Assembly: GCA_905233765.1 (NCBI GenBank)
Contig: CAJOCU010000010.1
Coordinates: 1-64,000 of the forward strand
Direction of reading: 5' to 3'
Source of the DNA: an uncultured Bacteroidaceae bacterium
GTDB lineage: Bacteria > Bacteroidota > Bacteroidia > Bacteroidales > Bacteroidaceae
DNA length: 64,000 nucleotides
The stretch's first letter is position 1. Each line of letters starts with the position of its first letter. The notes below the pieces were generated by a model. The model did not search any database. It saw nothing but the letters and a program-made list of their open reading frames with translations, and was not told where the DNA came from. Position numbers and translations under genes: made by a program. Shown one piece after another: positions 52,430-60,118 of this stretch.

Positions 52430-52734
52430 GCCTTATAGTCTTTGCGTTTCGGGTTCTTAGGGAACCAACCTCTTTCAACACGTTTTTTCTGCTCAAACAG
52501 TTCACCAATTCCCCATAGCGCTGAGGCTCCAAACACGCCCACTACGGATGAGAGAATGGCATTCTCGATGAACAGTGCAGCTATCATGCAAACGATGCCA
52601 ATGATTAAATACACAATCCATGGACGTGTACCACAATGGTACTCCGTCTTGATGACGATGGGGTGCCAGAGGCCAATAGTGAGAAAGGTGCACACGGCGA
52701 TGATGATGCCGGTAAAATAGAGATGTTCCATCAT
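52426..52734 (-). CDS. DUF4491-family membrane protein in the cobalamin operon
   Basis: The 102-residue protein has three hydrophobic helices (YFTGIIIAVCTFLTIGLW, IVYLIIGIVCMIAALFI, ILSSVVGVFGASALWGIGEL) and a cationic C-terminus (EQKKRVERGWFPKNPKRK), as in the DUF4491 family of Bacteroidota. Function unknown. ATGA overlaps at both ends (with cobJ/cbiC before and the chimera after) mean it is translated as part of the cobalamin operon, so a role linked to cobalt or corrinoid is possible but not shown. Confidence 0.8.
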   Translation of the reverse strand: MMEHLYFTGIIIAVCTFLTIGLWHPIVIKTEYHCGTRPWIVYLIIGIVCMIAALFIENAILSSVVGVFGASALWGIGELFEQKKRVERGWFPKNPKRKDYKA

Positions 52735-54194
52735 AGGTCACGACCAGGTTTGAGTTGCGCAGCATCGTCGTAGGTGAGGATGCTGTTGACAAGTGTTGCA
52801 GCGAGGTTGCTGCCGCCCTTGCGGCCCTCGACGATAATCTTGGTAATGGATGTCAGCGTCTTCACGGCATGCTTGCTCTCGCAGACATGCACAAAACCCA
52901 CGGGTGCAGCAATGATACCGGCAGGCTTCATCTTGGCCTTCCGCACCAGGTCGCAGATCTCGAAGAGTGCTGTAGGGGCATTGCCCACGACATAGAGCGC
53001 ATCGGGGTACTCTTCTGCAGCCAAGTGCATACACGCCTGACTGCGGGTGATACCCTTCTCCTCGGCCATCTGCTTCGAACGCGGATCATTGATATAGCAA
53101 TGCACCTCGATACCCAGCCGCTCCAGCGCGCCCTTGCGGATACCCGCTGCCGCCATCGTCACGTCGGTCACGATGTGTCGCAGGCTGCCATCAGCCACCT
53201 TATTATATAGGATCTCCGTGGCGCGCTCGTCCATCCACAGGCACTCCTCCATGCCGAAGTCCACCGTCGTGTGGATGGCGTGCAGCAGCGGCCAGAGGCG
53301 CCAGCGTGGCACCTCGGGATGGTGCATCTCGGAGAGGATGGTGCGGAAGGATTCGTTCATGATAGAAGCCCCCACCTGCCCTCCCCCAGTGGGGAGGGAA
53401 ATGCTTTCCCTATAGTAGCCACGCGGGGTTATGAAGACATAGTCTTTGCTGCCCTCCCCACCACGGGTGGAGCGGGGAGAGGGGCTTACATAACTCTGGC
53501 TATTCCCTATGATTAGAACGGTGAACATATCTACCTGTTCGGGGTCAAGATCTGCAAGAGTGGTGATGGTGACATCTTGTTCTGGTCGTCCTGCTTGGCG
53601 AACAATACCGACAGGAGTCCCACCTGAGCGTTCCTGCAAGAAGAGTTCTTTCAGGCGATAGAGCTGCCAGTAGCGCCCTTGGCTTTTAGGATTATAGACA
53701 GCGGTCACGAAGTCAGCGAAAGCCGCCGCACGGATGCGTTTCTCAATCACTGCCCATGGCGTCATGAGGTCGGAGAGGGAAATGATACAAAGATCATGAC
53801 CGATGGGAGCGCCCAACAAGGAGGCCGCCTTTTGGAAAGCACTGATGCCAGGGAGCGACTCGATGGTGATGTCAGCGGGTAAACCGCTGACCGCACGCTC
53901 CTGCGCCATTTCGTAGAGCAGCGGCGCCATGCCATAGATGCCTGCATCGCCCGACGAGATCACCACCACAGACTTGTCCTGCTCAGCCAACGCGAAAGCC
54001 TGCTCCGCACGTTCACGTTCACGCTTCATGCCTGTGTCGATGCACTCGCACCCCTCGCGGAGGTAGGACTCCACGAAGCGGAAATAATATTTATACCCCA
54101 CGACCACGTCGGCTTCACGCAATGCCGAGAGGACTGCGGGCGTGATATCTTCAGGACTACCGGGGCCTAGTCCCGCTATGATGATCTTTTTCAT
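52731..54194 (-). CDS. cobJ-cbiC: CobJ(CbiH)-CbiC fusion: precorrin-3B C17-methyltransferase and precorrin-8X methylmutase
   Basis: Residues 1-~263 are CobJ/CbiH (KKIIIAGLGPGSPEDITPA, VVVISSGDAGIYGMA, ESLPGISAFQKAASLLGAP, IGNSQSYV...FITPRGYY), which contracts the ring and methylates C17. Residues ~277-487 are CbiC, which moves the C11 methyl to C12 to give cobyrinate; H308 in AIHTTVDF is the expected catalytic His. Two in-frame palindromic insertions lie in the linker region: about 236-249 (SPSPRSTRGGEG) and 265-275 (SLPTGGGQVG). Such fusions are known in Bacteroidales. 14 bp after cobS. Confidence 0.92.
   Translation of the reverse strand: MKKIIIAGLGPGSPEDITPAVLSALREADVVVGYKYYFRFVESYLREGCECIDTGMKRERERAEQAFALAEQDKSVVVISSGDAGIYGMAPLLYEMAQERAVSGLPADITIESLPGISAFQKAASLLGAPIGHDLCIISLSDLMTPWAVIEKRIRAAAFADFVTAVYNPKSQGRYWQLYRLKELFLQERSGGTPVGIVRQAGRPEQDVTITTLADLDPEQVDMFTVLIIGNSQSYVSPSPRSTRGGEGSKDYVFITPRGYYRESISLPTGGGQVGASIMNESFRTILSEMHHPEVPRWRLWPLLHAIHTTVDFGMEECLWMDERATEILYNKVADGSLRHIVTDVTMAAAGIRKGALERLGIEVHCYINDPRSKQMAEEKGITRSQACMHLAAEEYPDALYVVGNAPTALFEICDLVRKAKMKPAGIIAAPVGFVHVCESKHAVKTLTSITKIIVEGRKGGSNLAATLVNSILTYDDAAQLKPGRDL
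53368..53410. repeat. In-frame palindromic element in cobJ-cbiC, copy 1
   Basis: CCCTCCCCCAGTGGGGAGGG core hairpin plus AAATGCTTTCCC; coding strand gives S-I-S-L-P-T-G-G-G-Q-V-G. Confidence 0.6.
53451..53488. repeat. In-frame palindromic element in cobJ-cbiC, copy 2
   Basis: GCCCTCCCCACCACGGGTGG then AGCGGGGAGAGGGGC; coding strand gives S-P-S-P-R-S-T-R-G-G-E-G-S. Confidence 0.6.
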
Positions 54195-54208
54195 ATCGTT
54201 ATTCTTTG

Positions 54209-55003
54209 TTAGACAGACACATAAACAGAGGCAACAAGGTAAACACTCAACTCTGCAAGCAAACAGAGGGCGCCACAGCTGTCACCCGTGTAACCTCCCA
54301 GACGCTTCCTGATAAAGAGGGTGAGGGCCAAGACCATCAGTAAAGGCGCACAGAAAAGCGCCCAGCATGCAACACGTCCCTGATTCCAAAAGATATACAA
54401 GAGAAACGGCATTAACCCTTGCAGAATAAGGCTGAAGCCAGCCCCGATTGAGAACTTGCGATAGACAATCCGGTTCTTAGCGGTCTCTGCAGTGCGAGCA
54501 TAGGGCAACAGCTGCACCGACCAAGCACTTATCATTTTAGCTAATGGATCGGCGACCAAAATCATCAAGGCTGCATCTGTAGGTGCCAAAGACTGAAGAG
54601 CAAAGAACAGCGTCAGTATATAGAAGATGAGTGCCAGCACACCAAAGGTCCCAATGTGAGAATCCTTCATGATCTCCAAGACGCGCTGTCGATTGCTGCC
54701 GCCGCCCCCAAAGCCGTCGAAGAAATCCGCCAGGCCGTCTTCGTGCAAAGCGCCCGTCAATAGCAAGCGGCTAGCAATAGCTAGTATAATGGCTATATCA
54801 TAGGTGAAGATCAAAGAGGCACCATAGAGTACACCTGCCATGCAGCCCGCCGTGAGCCAACCTGCTAAGGGCCAGTATTCCACAACTGCCTGATAAGACT
54901 CAGGGCGAGGCTGGTGGAGTCGCCAGAAAGGCAAACGCGTGAAGAATATCAGCGCAGCCCACAGATGGTCGAAGCGTTCAGAAATACTTTGTAATATTCG
55001 CAT
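54209..55003 (-). CDS. cobS: Adenosylcobinamide-GDP ribazoletransferase (cobalamin synthase)
   Basis: The 264-residue membrane enzyme joins GDP-cobinamide and alpha-ribazole to form cobalamin. N-terminal segment ALIFFTRLPFWR, YWPLAGWLTAG, and LLTGALHEDGLADFFDGFGGG (metal-binding E-D-G-x-x-D-x-x-D) are typical, then D-S-H-I-G-T-F-G-V. Seven or so hydrophobic helices. Start overlaps cobT by 26 bp. Confidence 0.95.
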   Translation of the reverse strand: MRILQSISERFDHLWAALIFFTRLPFWRLHQPRPESYQAVVEYWPLAGWLTAGCMAGVLYGASLIFTYDIAIILAIASRLLLTGALHEDGLADFFDGFGGGGSNRQRVLEIMKDSHIGTFGVLALIFYILTLFFALQSLAPTDAALMILVADPLAKMISAWSVQLLPYARTAETAKNRIVYRKFSIGAGFSLILQGLMPFLLYIFWNQGRVACWALFCAPLLMVLALTLFIRKRLGGYTGDSCGALCLLAELSVYLVASVYVSV

Positions 55004-56054
55004 TGTCGAAGTTGTTCATTTCGTTCATCATCCTCACAGCAGAATCAAGGACAGGGAAAGCGCACAAGGCACCCGTACCCTCACCCAAGCGCAAACCCAA
55101 CGAGAGGAGCGGTCTGGCATTCATGGCGTCCAACATCTTGCGATGTCCGCTCTCGTCACCACAATGCCCGAAGACCATATAGTTCTTGACAGCAGAATTG
55201 AGACGACAGGCGGCAAGGGCACAGGCTGTCATGATAAAACCATCGACCAAAATGATCAAATGCTGTTCGGCAGCACGTAGCATGGCTCCGATAGCTGTAA
55301 TCATCTCGTAGCCGCCAAAGTAGCGTAGAGGGAGCAGACAGGCACTATAGGACTCATCATAGGGCTCATAGGACTTATAAGACTTATAGGACATATAGGT
55401 CTTATAAGCTTTTGCAAGGATATCGCGCTTATGGGCAATGCCTGGGGTATCAAGACCAGCGCCAGCACCTATGCATTCATCAAGAGAAATGTTGCAGAAC
55501 AAGCTCATCCAGATGCTCGAGGGAGATGTATTGGCTATACCCATCTCGCCTATGCAGAGCACGCGACAGCCATCGGCTATGCACTCGTCCACCAAATCTG
55601 CACCTGTCTGTATGGCCTGATCGAACTGCTCTTCAGTCATGGCTGGCTCGTAGAGGAAATTGCGGGTGCCGCGCGCAATCTTGCGTTCGATGATGCCGGG
55701 TACAGCGGAGAGGTCGTAATCCACGCCGACGTCCACGATACGGAGCTTGAAGCCATGCTGACGGCAAAACATATTCACGCCGCCGCCGCCACGCGTGAAA
55801 TTAATCATCTGCTGCCACGTCACTTCGCGTGGAGAGACGCTAACACCCTCGCGCTCAATACCGTGATCGCCACCTAAAAGCAGATGACAAGGATTTGACA
55901 GCGATGGTGAAAGCGTCTGCTGGACCAAGCACACTTGCATAGCTAAATCCTCCAGTACTCCCAAAGAACCTTTGGGTTTATTGAGGTTGTCTATCTTCGC
56001 TTGAATTGCTTGGCGGATAGCCTCATCTGGTTTTTCTATCTTGAATTTTCTCAT
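54978..56054 (-). CDS. cobT: Nicotinate-nucleotide:dimethylbenzimidazole phosphoribosyltransferase with a repeat insertion
   Basis: The 358-residue enzyme makes alpha-ribazole phosphate for the lower ligand. Features: LNKPKGSLGVLEDLA, GDHGIEREGVS, IGEMGIANTS, FGHCGDESGH and the catalytic Glu in LRLGEGTGAL (E325). Between D-I-L-A-K-A and F-G-G-Y-E there is an insertion of about 20 residues (KTYMSYKSYKSYEPYDESYS) encoded by CTTATAGGA-type tandem repeats (55345-55409). It lies in a surface loop region of the family, so activity may survive. 4-bp overlap with cobU. Confidence 0.93.
   Translation of the reverse strand: MRKFKIEKPDEAIRQAIQAKIDNLNKPKGSLGVLEDLAMQVCLVQQTLSPSLSNPCHLLLGGDHGIEREGVSVSPREVTWQQMINFTRGGGGVNMFCRQHGFKLRIVDVGVDYDLSAVPGIIERKIARGTRNFLYEPAMTEEQFDQAIQTGADLVDECIADGCRVLCIGEMGIANTSPSSIWMSLFCNISLDECIGAGAGLDTPGIAHKRDILAKAYKTYMSYKSYKSYEPYDESYSACLLPLRYFGGYEMITAIGAMLRAAEQHLIILVDGFIMTACALAACRLNSAVKNYMVFGHCGDESGHRKMLDAMNARPLLSLGLRLGEGTGALCAFPVLDSAVRMMNEMNNFDNANITKYF
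55345..55409. repeat. CTTATAGGA tandem repeats inside cobT
   Basis: Units such as CATAGGACTTATAAGACTTA and TAGGACATATAGGTCTTATA, period 9-10, kept in frame and coding for K-S-Y units. Confidence 0.7.
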
Positions 56055-56569
56055 GCTAACGGTGTTTTAATAGGAACGGGGATGCCACTCACCATCAGTA
56101 TCACTTCATCGGCCCGCTGAGCCACATATTGATTCATCCACCCTTGCAGGTCGGTGAACTGTCGCTGTATAGCATTATCGCTAACGCCACCCATGCCTAT
56201 CTCATTGGTTACGAATATGAATGTGGCATCCTGAGCTGTGAACTTGTCAAACTCAGATTGCAAAGCACGCAGCGAGCTCTGGGCCTCCTGCTGTTCAACA
56301 AAGAAATTAGTACACCATAGTGTGATGCAATCAATAAGCACCACTCGACCCACGAGCTGATGACGACTTAACAACTTTTCCTCCTCGATGTTTGTCCACT
56401 CGGGGCCGCGACGTTCCTGATGCCTGCGAACACGCTCGCGAAACTCATCATCCCAGATATGAGCCGTAGCTATATATACAGGATTTGAGCTCATGGAGAG
56501 GGCCAGCTGCTCCGCATATTGGCTTTTGCCAGAGCGGGCACCACCAGTGACAAGGACGATTTTACACAT
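56051..56569 (-). CDS. cobU: Adenosylcobinamide kinase / adenosylcobinamide-phosphate guanylyltransferase
   Basis: The 172-residue bifunctional enzyme phosphorylates cobinamide and then attaches GMP. The P-loop LVTGGARSGKSQYAEQLA (about 6-23), W-D-D-E-F-R-E-R-V-R-R-H-Q-E-R-R (guanylylated His region) and FVTNEIGMGGV are all present. Length is typical. Between cbiB and cobT with a 4-bp overlap to the latter. Confidence 0.95.
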   Translation of the reverse strand: MCKIVLVTGGARSGKSQYAEQLALSMSSNPVYIATAHIWDDEFRERVRRHQERRGPEWTNIEEEKLLSRHQLVGRVVLIDCITLWCTNFFVEQQEAQSSLRALQSEFDKFTAQDATFIFVTNEIGMGGVSDNAIQRQFTDLQGWMNQYVAQRADEVILMVSGIPVPIKTPLA

Positions 56570-56586
56570 GATGCTATTTTATAAAT

Positions 56587-57549
56587 TCACAAATGTACGA
56601 GGGGGTTGAATGTTACACAGAGGGCTGTGAGCAGAATCATCATGACTTCTGCACCACGATTTATGCGAATTGCAATGCGCATATCCGCGGTAGTCAAAGG
56701 GCGGTCATTGTCGCCTATATAGGGTTTTTCAAAGAGTTCTCCAAAGTAATAATGAGGCCCACCGAAACGGCAGTTCAGAATGCCCGCAAGAGCAGCCTCT
56801 GGGTAGCCACTGTTGGGAGAGGCGTGGTTGCGTCCGTTGTGACGGACGAAATGAAAAATAAAAAATGAAAAATGAAAAATGGCATGTGGAAGAGCCATCA
56901 GTATGGCTGTCAAACGAGCAGGAATAAAATTAGCAACATCATCGATTTGGGCCGCCCAACAACCAAAGTCGCGATAGCGCTCTGTTCGATAGCCTATCAT
57001 TGAATCGAGGGTGTTTATCATCTTGTAAGTGAGCATCCCGGGGGCACCAAGGATAGCATACCAGAAGAGGGGGGCTACGACACCGTCGCTGAGATTCTCA
57101 GCGAGGGTTTCAAGGGCTGCCGTACGAACTTCTTGAGCCGTTAGCTCACTGGTATCGCGACCCACTATGCGAGCCACCTGCTTGCGGCCTTCATCTAGAG
57201 ATTGATCGAGTGCTAGGAAGACGGTGCGGACCTCACGGATAAGGGTGGTGCCGGCGAGGCAGAAAAAGACTATGACGGCGTTATACAGAATGAATAATGA
57301 AGAGTGAAGAGTGAACAATGTGTAATTGAGCCATGCGGTAAGGAGAAAGGTGAGGACGATGAGCGCGAGGGCAACGAAGGCTCCTTTGAGTTTGCGGTGT
57401 TTTCCATTGTTCATGTGATGCTCACAGGCAGCAATAGCTTTGCCAAAACCCACCACAGGGTGCGGCAACCATGTGGGGTCACCTAAAAAAAGGTCTAGCA
57501 ACCAACCCAGCAGCAATGGCAATACTAATGTATAATGGACAATGAACAA
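56587..57549 (-). CDS. cbiB: Adenosylcobinamide-phosphate synthase with repeat insertions
   Basis: The 320-residue membrane enzyme attaches (R)-1-amino-2-propanol phosphate to cobyric acid. Family motifs: LGDPTWLPHPVVGFGKAI, LAENLSDGVVAPLFWY, KMINTLDSMIGYRTERYRDFG, and G-Y-P-E-A-A-L-A-G-I-L. Two stretches look inserted: residues 74-90 (LNYTLFTLHSSLFILYN) and 222-237 (HAIFHFSFFIFHFV), encoded by ATGAA-type simple repeats at 57286-57327 and 56851-56881. Both are hydrophobic and lie in membrane-loop regions, so the enzyme may tolerate them. 17 bp before cobU. Confidence 0.92.
   Translation of the reverse strand: MFIVHYTLVLPLLLGWLLDLFLGDPTWLPHPVVGFGKAIAACEHHMNNGKHRKLKGAFVALALIVLTFLLTAWLNYTLFTLHSSLFILYNAVIVFFCLAGTTLIREVRTVFLALDQSLDEGRKQVARIVGRDTSELTAQEVRTAALETLAENLSDGVVAPLFWYAILGAPGMLTYKMINTLDSMIGYRTERYRDFGCWAAQIDDVANFIPARLTAILMALPHAIFHFSFFIFHFVRHNGRNHASPNSGYPEAALAGILNCRFGGPHYYFGELFEKPYIGDNDRPLTTADMRIAIRINRGAEVMMILLTALCVTFNPLVHL
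56851..56881. repeat. ATGAAAAATGAAAAATGAA-type repeat inside cbiB, copy 1
   Basis: ATGAAAAATAAAAAATGAAA then AATGAAAAATG; reads F-H-F-S-F-F-I-F-H-F on the coding strand. Confidence 0.7.
57286..57327. repeat. ATGAA/AGAGTGAA-type repeat inside cbiB, copy 2
   Basis: CAGAATGAATAATGAAGAGT then GAAGAGTGAACAATGTGTAA; reads N-Y-T-L-F-T-L-H-S-S-L-F-I-L-Y-N on the coding strand. Same word family as the intergenic repeats near ftsA, murE and cbiB starts. Confidence 0.7.
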
Positions 57550-57574
57550 TGGATGATGGATTTATAGTAGATGT

Positions 57575-60082
57575 TTAACGTTTCATTATTTCGTATAACT
57601 TATTCATATCGAGATGTTGTCGGACATGGTCGGCAAGACGATTGTACTGTTCTTCCTTAAAGTCGGCATAGCTTTGTAGAGGTTCGTTGCTCTTTACCTT
57701 GTCTTTCAGCAGGAAGTCAATGATTGGCGCGTTATCAAGGAAACCGTGAATGTAGGTTCCTATGCAATGGTCGGTCTGCATGATAGCCTCATCAGTGTCA
57801 CTGACACCCTGGTGAATCTCATAACCTTGGCATTCCTCTCCTTCGAAGAGGAAGGTCACTTGCTGCGTTGTCTTGGTTGCCGTCATGGTGGTGGTGATGG
57901 GCAGCAGTCCAAGTCCTGGCAGGCTGGCGATGGAACCCTCAATACCTGAGGGGTCGTTGACCGTCTGTCCAAGCATCTGATAGCCACCACAGATTCCCAC
58001 GACCATTTTACCGTCATGATGAGCTCGTTGGATGGTTTGTGCACATCCATTGCGTCGCAGCTCCAGGAGGTCATCCAAAGTGGCTTTCGTTCCTGGAAGG
58101 ATAATGATATCCGCTCGGCACAGGTCATCTACATTATTGGTATAGAAGAGATTGACACGATGGTCGCGCTCCAACACGTCAAAATCCGTAAAGTTACTGA
58201 TGTGACGCAAGAGCACCACGGCAATATTCACCTTCCCTTCTGCCCATTGCCGCCTTTTCTGCTCCAAGCTGACGCTGTCCTCCTCCTCGATGAAGATGTT
58301 CTTATAATAAGGTATTACACCAAGCACAGGTACGCCACAGAGTTCTTCAAGCATACGCCTGCCGTCGTCGAAGAGACGGATATCGCCACGAAACTTGTTG
58401 ATGATGATGCCCTTGATGCGAGCACGGTCTTCTGGGGTCTGCAAGGCGATGCTGCCATAGACAGAAGCAAACACACCACCACGATCAATGTCTGCTACCA
58501 AGATGACGTTGGCATCAGCGTGACGTGCCATCGGCAGGTTAACGATGTCCGTATCACGCAAGTTCAATTCCGAAACGCTACCGGCACCCTCCATCACGAT
58601 AGGATCATATTTGGTCGCAAGACGGTCATAGGCGGCACAGACCTCTTTTCTCAAAGAAGAATGAAGAGCAAGGAATGATGTCTGGTTTTCTTTTCTCTTC
58701 CAATAATCATAGGCACTGCTATTCCCTATAGGCTTCCCATTCAGCACCACTTGGCTCGTGTGATCACTCTGTGGTTTCAATAACAAGGGGTTCATGTCAG
58801 TATGACAGGGAATACCAGCCGCTTCTGCCTGTACAGCTTGTGCGCGTCCTATCTCTAATCCTTCGGGAGTGGCATAGCTGTTAAGTGCCATATTCTGCGC
58901 CTTGAAAGGAGCTGGATGATAGCCGTCCTGCTTGAAGATACGGCATAGGGCTGCCGCCAGCACACTTTTACCCACATCACTGCCTGTTCCGACTAACATG
59001 AGGGAGTGATGTGAAGCCTTTGATATTGGTTTACAGGTATCGTTTTGTAATCCTTTGACCAAGGCATCGTTTTCTTCCCGCGTTTGTGCAGCCACGCGAA
59101 AGTGATGAGGTGTGAGGCCTTCAAAGTTTGAAGCATCACGGATGAGGATGCCATGCTGGGTGGCAAGGCGTTCCTTCAACTCTGCAGCCGTAGTGCCTTT
59201 AATGTGGCAGAGCATGAAGTTGGTCTGTGTAGGCTCCGCGGTAATGCCAGGAATAGCATTGAGAGCAGCACGCAAGCGCTGGGCCTCGGCGAGATAAGTG
59301 GGAAGGTCGGGGATGACCTTCACTTCATGTGTCATCAACCACGTTGCTGCCTCAATGGCAAGGGCATTCACAGCCCATGGATGAAGGTTTTGGCGCAGTT
59401 GCCCTATGAGTGTAGGCGCACCTACCACATAACCGATGCGCAATCCAGGTATTGCATATTTCTTGGTGAGGGAATGTAATTGCAGAATGTTTCCCGCAGC
59501 TACAGCCTCGGCTGGCGAAAGCAATGGCTCCTGCGTATAGTCCTCATAAGATTGATCGAGGACAAGCAAAGGCGACGAAGCAGCCAACTGTAGCACCTCG
59601 GACTTAGGAACGACTGTGCCTGTAGGGTTGTTGGGGTTGCAAAGCCAAAAAGAGGACGTCCCATCAGACTCTTCCCCCGCTTTCCCTATAAGAGAGGGAG
59701 CTAATACTACTGAGTATCCTGCCATCCTGCAGGCGTCAGCATACTCGGAGAATGTGGGAGAAAAGATTACATGAAGGGGTTGTGGGGAAAGTCCGCTACG
59801 GGCAGATCCTCCGTGGGTACAGAGTCTGCTGTTTGCAATCAGATAGATAGCCTCCGTCGCCCCATTCGTCACCAACACGCAGTCCGGCGTAACACCAGTC
59901 TGTTCAGCAATCAGCGCCTCCAGCGCCCGCGGCTCTGGTTCTGGATAGGTATCGATGGTATCAAGGCGCGTAGCAAGGAATATCTTCAGCCCGCTAAGGT
60001 CAGCATGGCTGAAGATATTGCTACTGAAATTATGAAGAATGCCTTTGTAGCGATAGGCATCGTCACCATGTCCGTTGAGCAT
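57575..60082 (-). CDS. cobD-cbiP: CobD-CbiP fusion: threonine-phosphate decarboxylase and cobyric acid synthase
   Basis: From the Met at 60082 (MLNGHGDDAYRY) the protein has 835 residues. The first ~350 are a PLP-dependent CobD (ILHNFSSNIFS, LVTNGATEAIYLI, SLTKKYAIPGLRIGY with the PLP lysine), making aminopropanol phosphate. The rest is CbiP (LMLVGTGSDVGKSVLAAALC, FKAQNMALNSY, VMEGAGSVSELNLRDTDI, GICGGYQMLG with the glutaminase Cys), which amidates cobyrinate. An upstream TTG start at 60103 lies within the promoter and was rejected. A palindromic insertion codes for LIGKAGEES (59669-59703), and GGSARSGLSPQPLH near residue 105 may be another. First gene of the operon. Confidence 0.92.
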   Translation of the reverse strand: MLNGHGDDAYRYKGILHNFSSNIFSHADLSGLKIFLATRLDTIDTYPEPEPRALEALIAEQTGVTPDCVLVTNGATEAIYLIANSRLCTHGGSARSGLSPQPLHVIFSPTFSEYADACRMAGYSVVLAPSLIGKAGEESDGTSSFWLCNPNNPTGTVVPKSEVLQLAASSPLLVLDQSYEDYTQEPLLSPAEAVAAGNILQLHSLTKKYAIPGLRIGYVVGAPTLIGQLRQNLHPWAVNALAIEAATWLMTHEVKVIPDLPTYLAEAQRLRAALNAIPGITAEPTQTNFMLCHIKGTTAAELKERLATQHGILIRDASNFEGLTPHHFRVAAQTREENDALVKGLQNDTCKPISKASHHSLMLVGTGSDVGKSVLAAALCRIFKQDGYHPAPFKAQNMALNSYATPEGLEIGRAQAVQAEAAGIPCHTDMNPLLLKPQSDHTSQVVLNGKPIGNSSAYDYWKRKENQTSFLALHSSLRKEVCAAYDRLATKYDPIVMEGAGSVSELNLRDTDIVNLPMARHADANVILVADIDRGGVFASVYGSIALQTPEDRARIKGIIINKFRGDIRLFDDGRRMLEELCGVPVLGVIPYYKNIFIEEEDSVSLEQKRRQWAEGKVNIAVVLLRHISNFTDFDVLERDHRVNLFYTNNVDDLCRADIIILPGTKATLDDLLELRRNGCAQTIQRAHHDGKMVVGICGGYQMLGQTVNDPSGIEGSIASLPGLGLLPITTTMTATKTTQQVTFLFEGEECQGYEIHQGVSDTDEAIMQTDHCIGTYIHGFLDNAPIIDFLLKDKVKSNEPLQSYADFKEEQYNRLADHVRQHLDMNKLYEIMKR
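59669..59703. repeat. In-frame palindromic element in cobD-cbiP
   Basis: CTCTTCCCCCGCTTTCCCTA then TAAGAGAGGGAGCTA; coding strand gives A-P-S-L-I-G-K-A-G-E-E-S. More degenerate than the other copies. Confidence 0.5.
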
Positions 60083-60100
60083 AACACCTGTTTGACGGTG

Positions 60101-60108
60101 CAAAGATA
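60101..60108 (-). promoter_or_regulatory. -7 promoter box of the cob operon
   Basis: Minus strand TATCTTTG, 18 bp before the ATG at 60082. The implied leader is only about 10-15 nt, which rules out a leader riboswitch. Confidence 0.65.
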
Positions 60109-60118
60109 GACAAAATAA

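Noticed and set aside
60083-60103. TTG start of cobD-cbiP at 60103
   Set aside because: The codon is part of the TATCTTTG promoter box.
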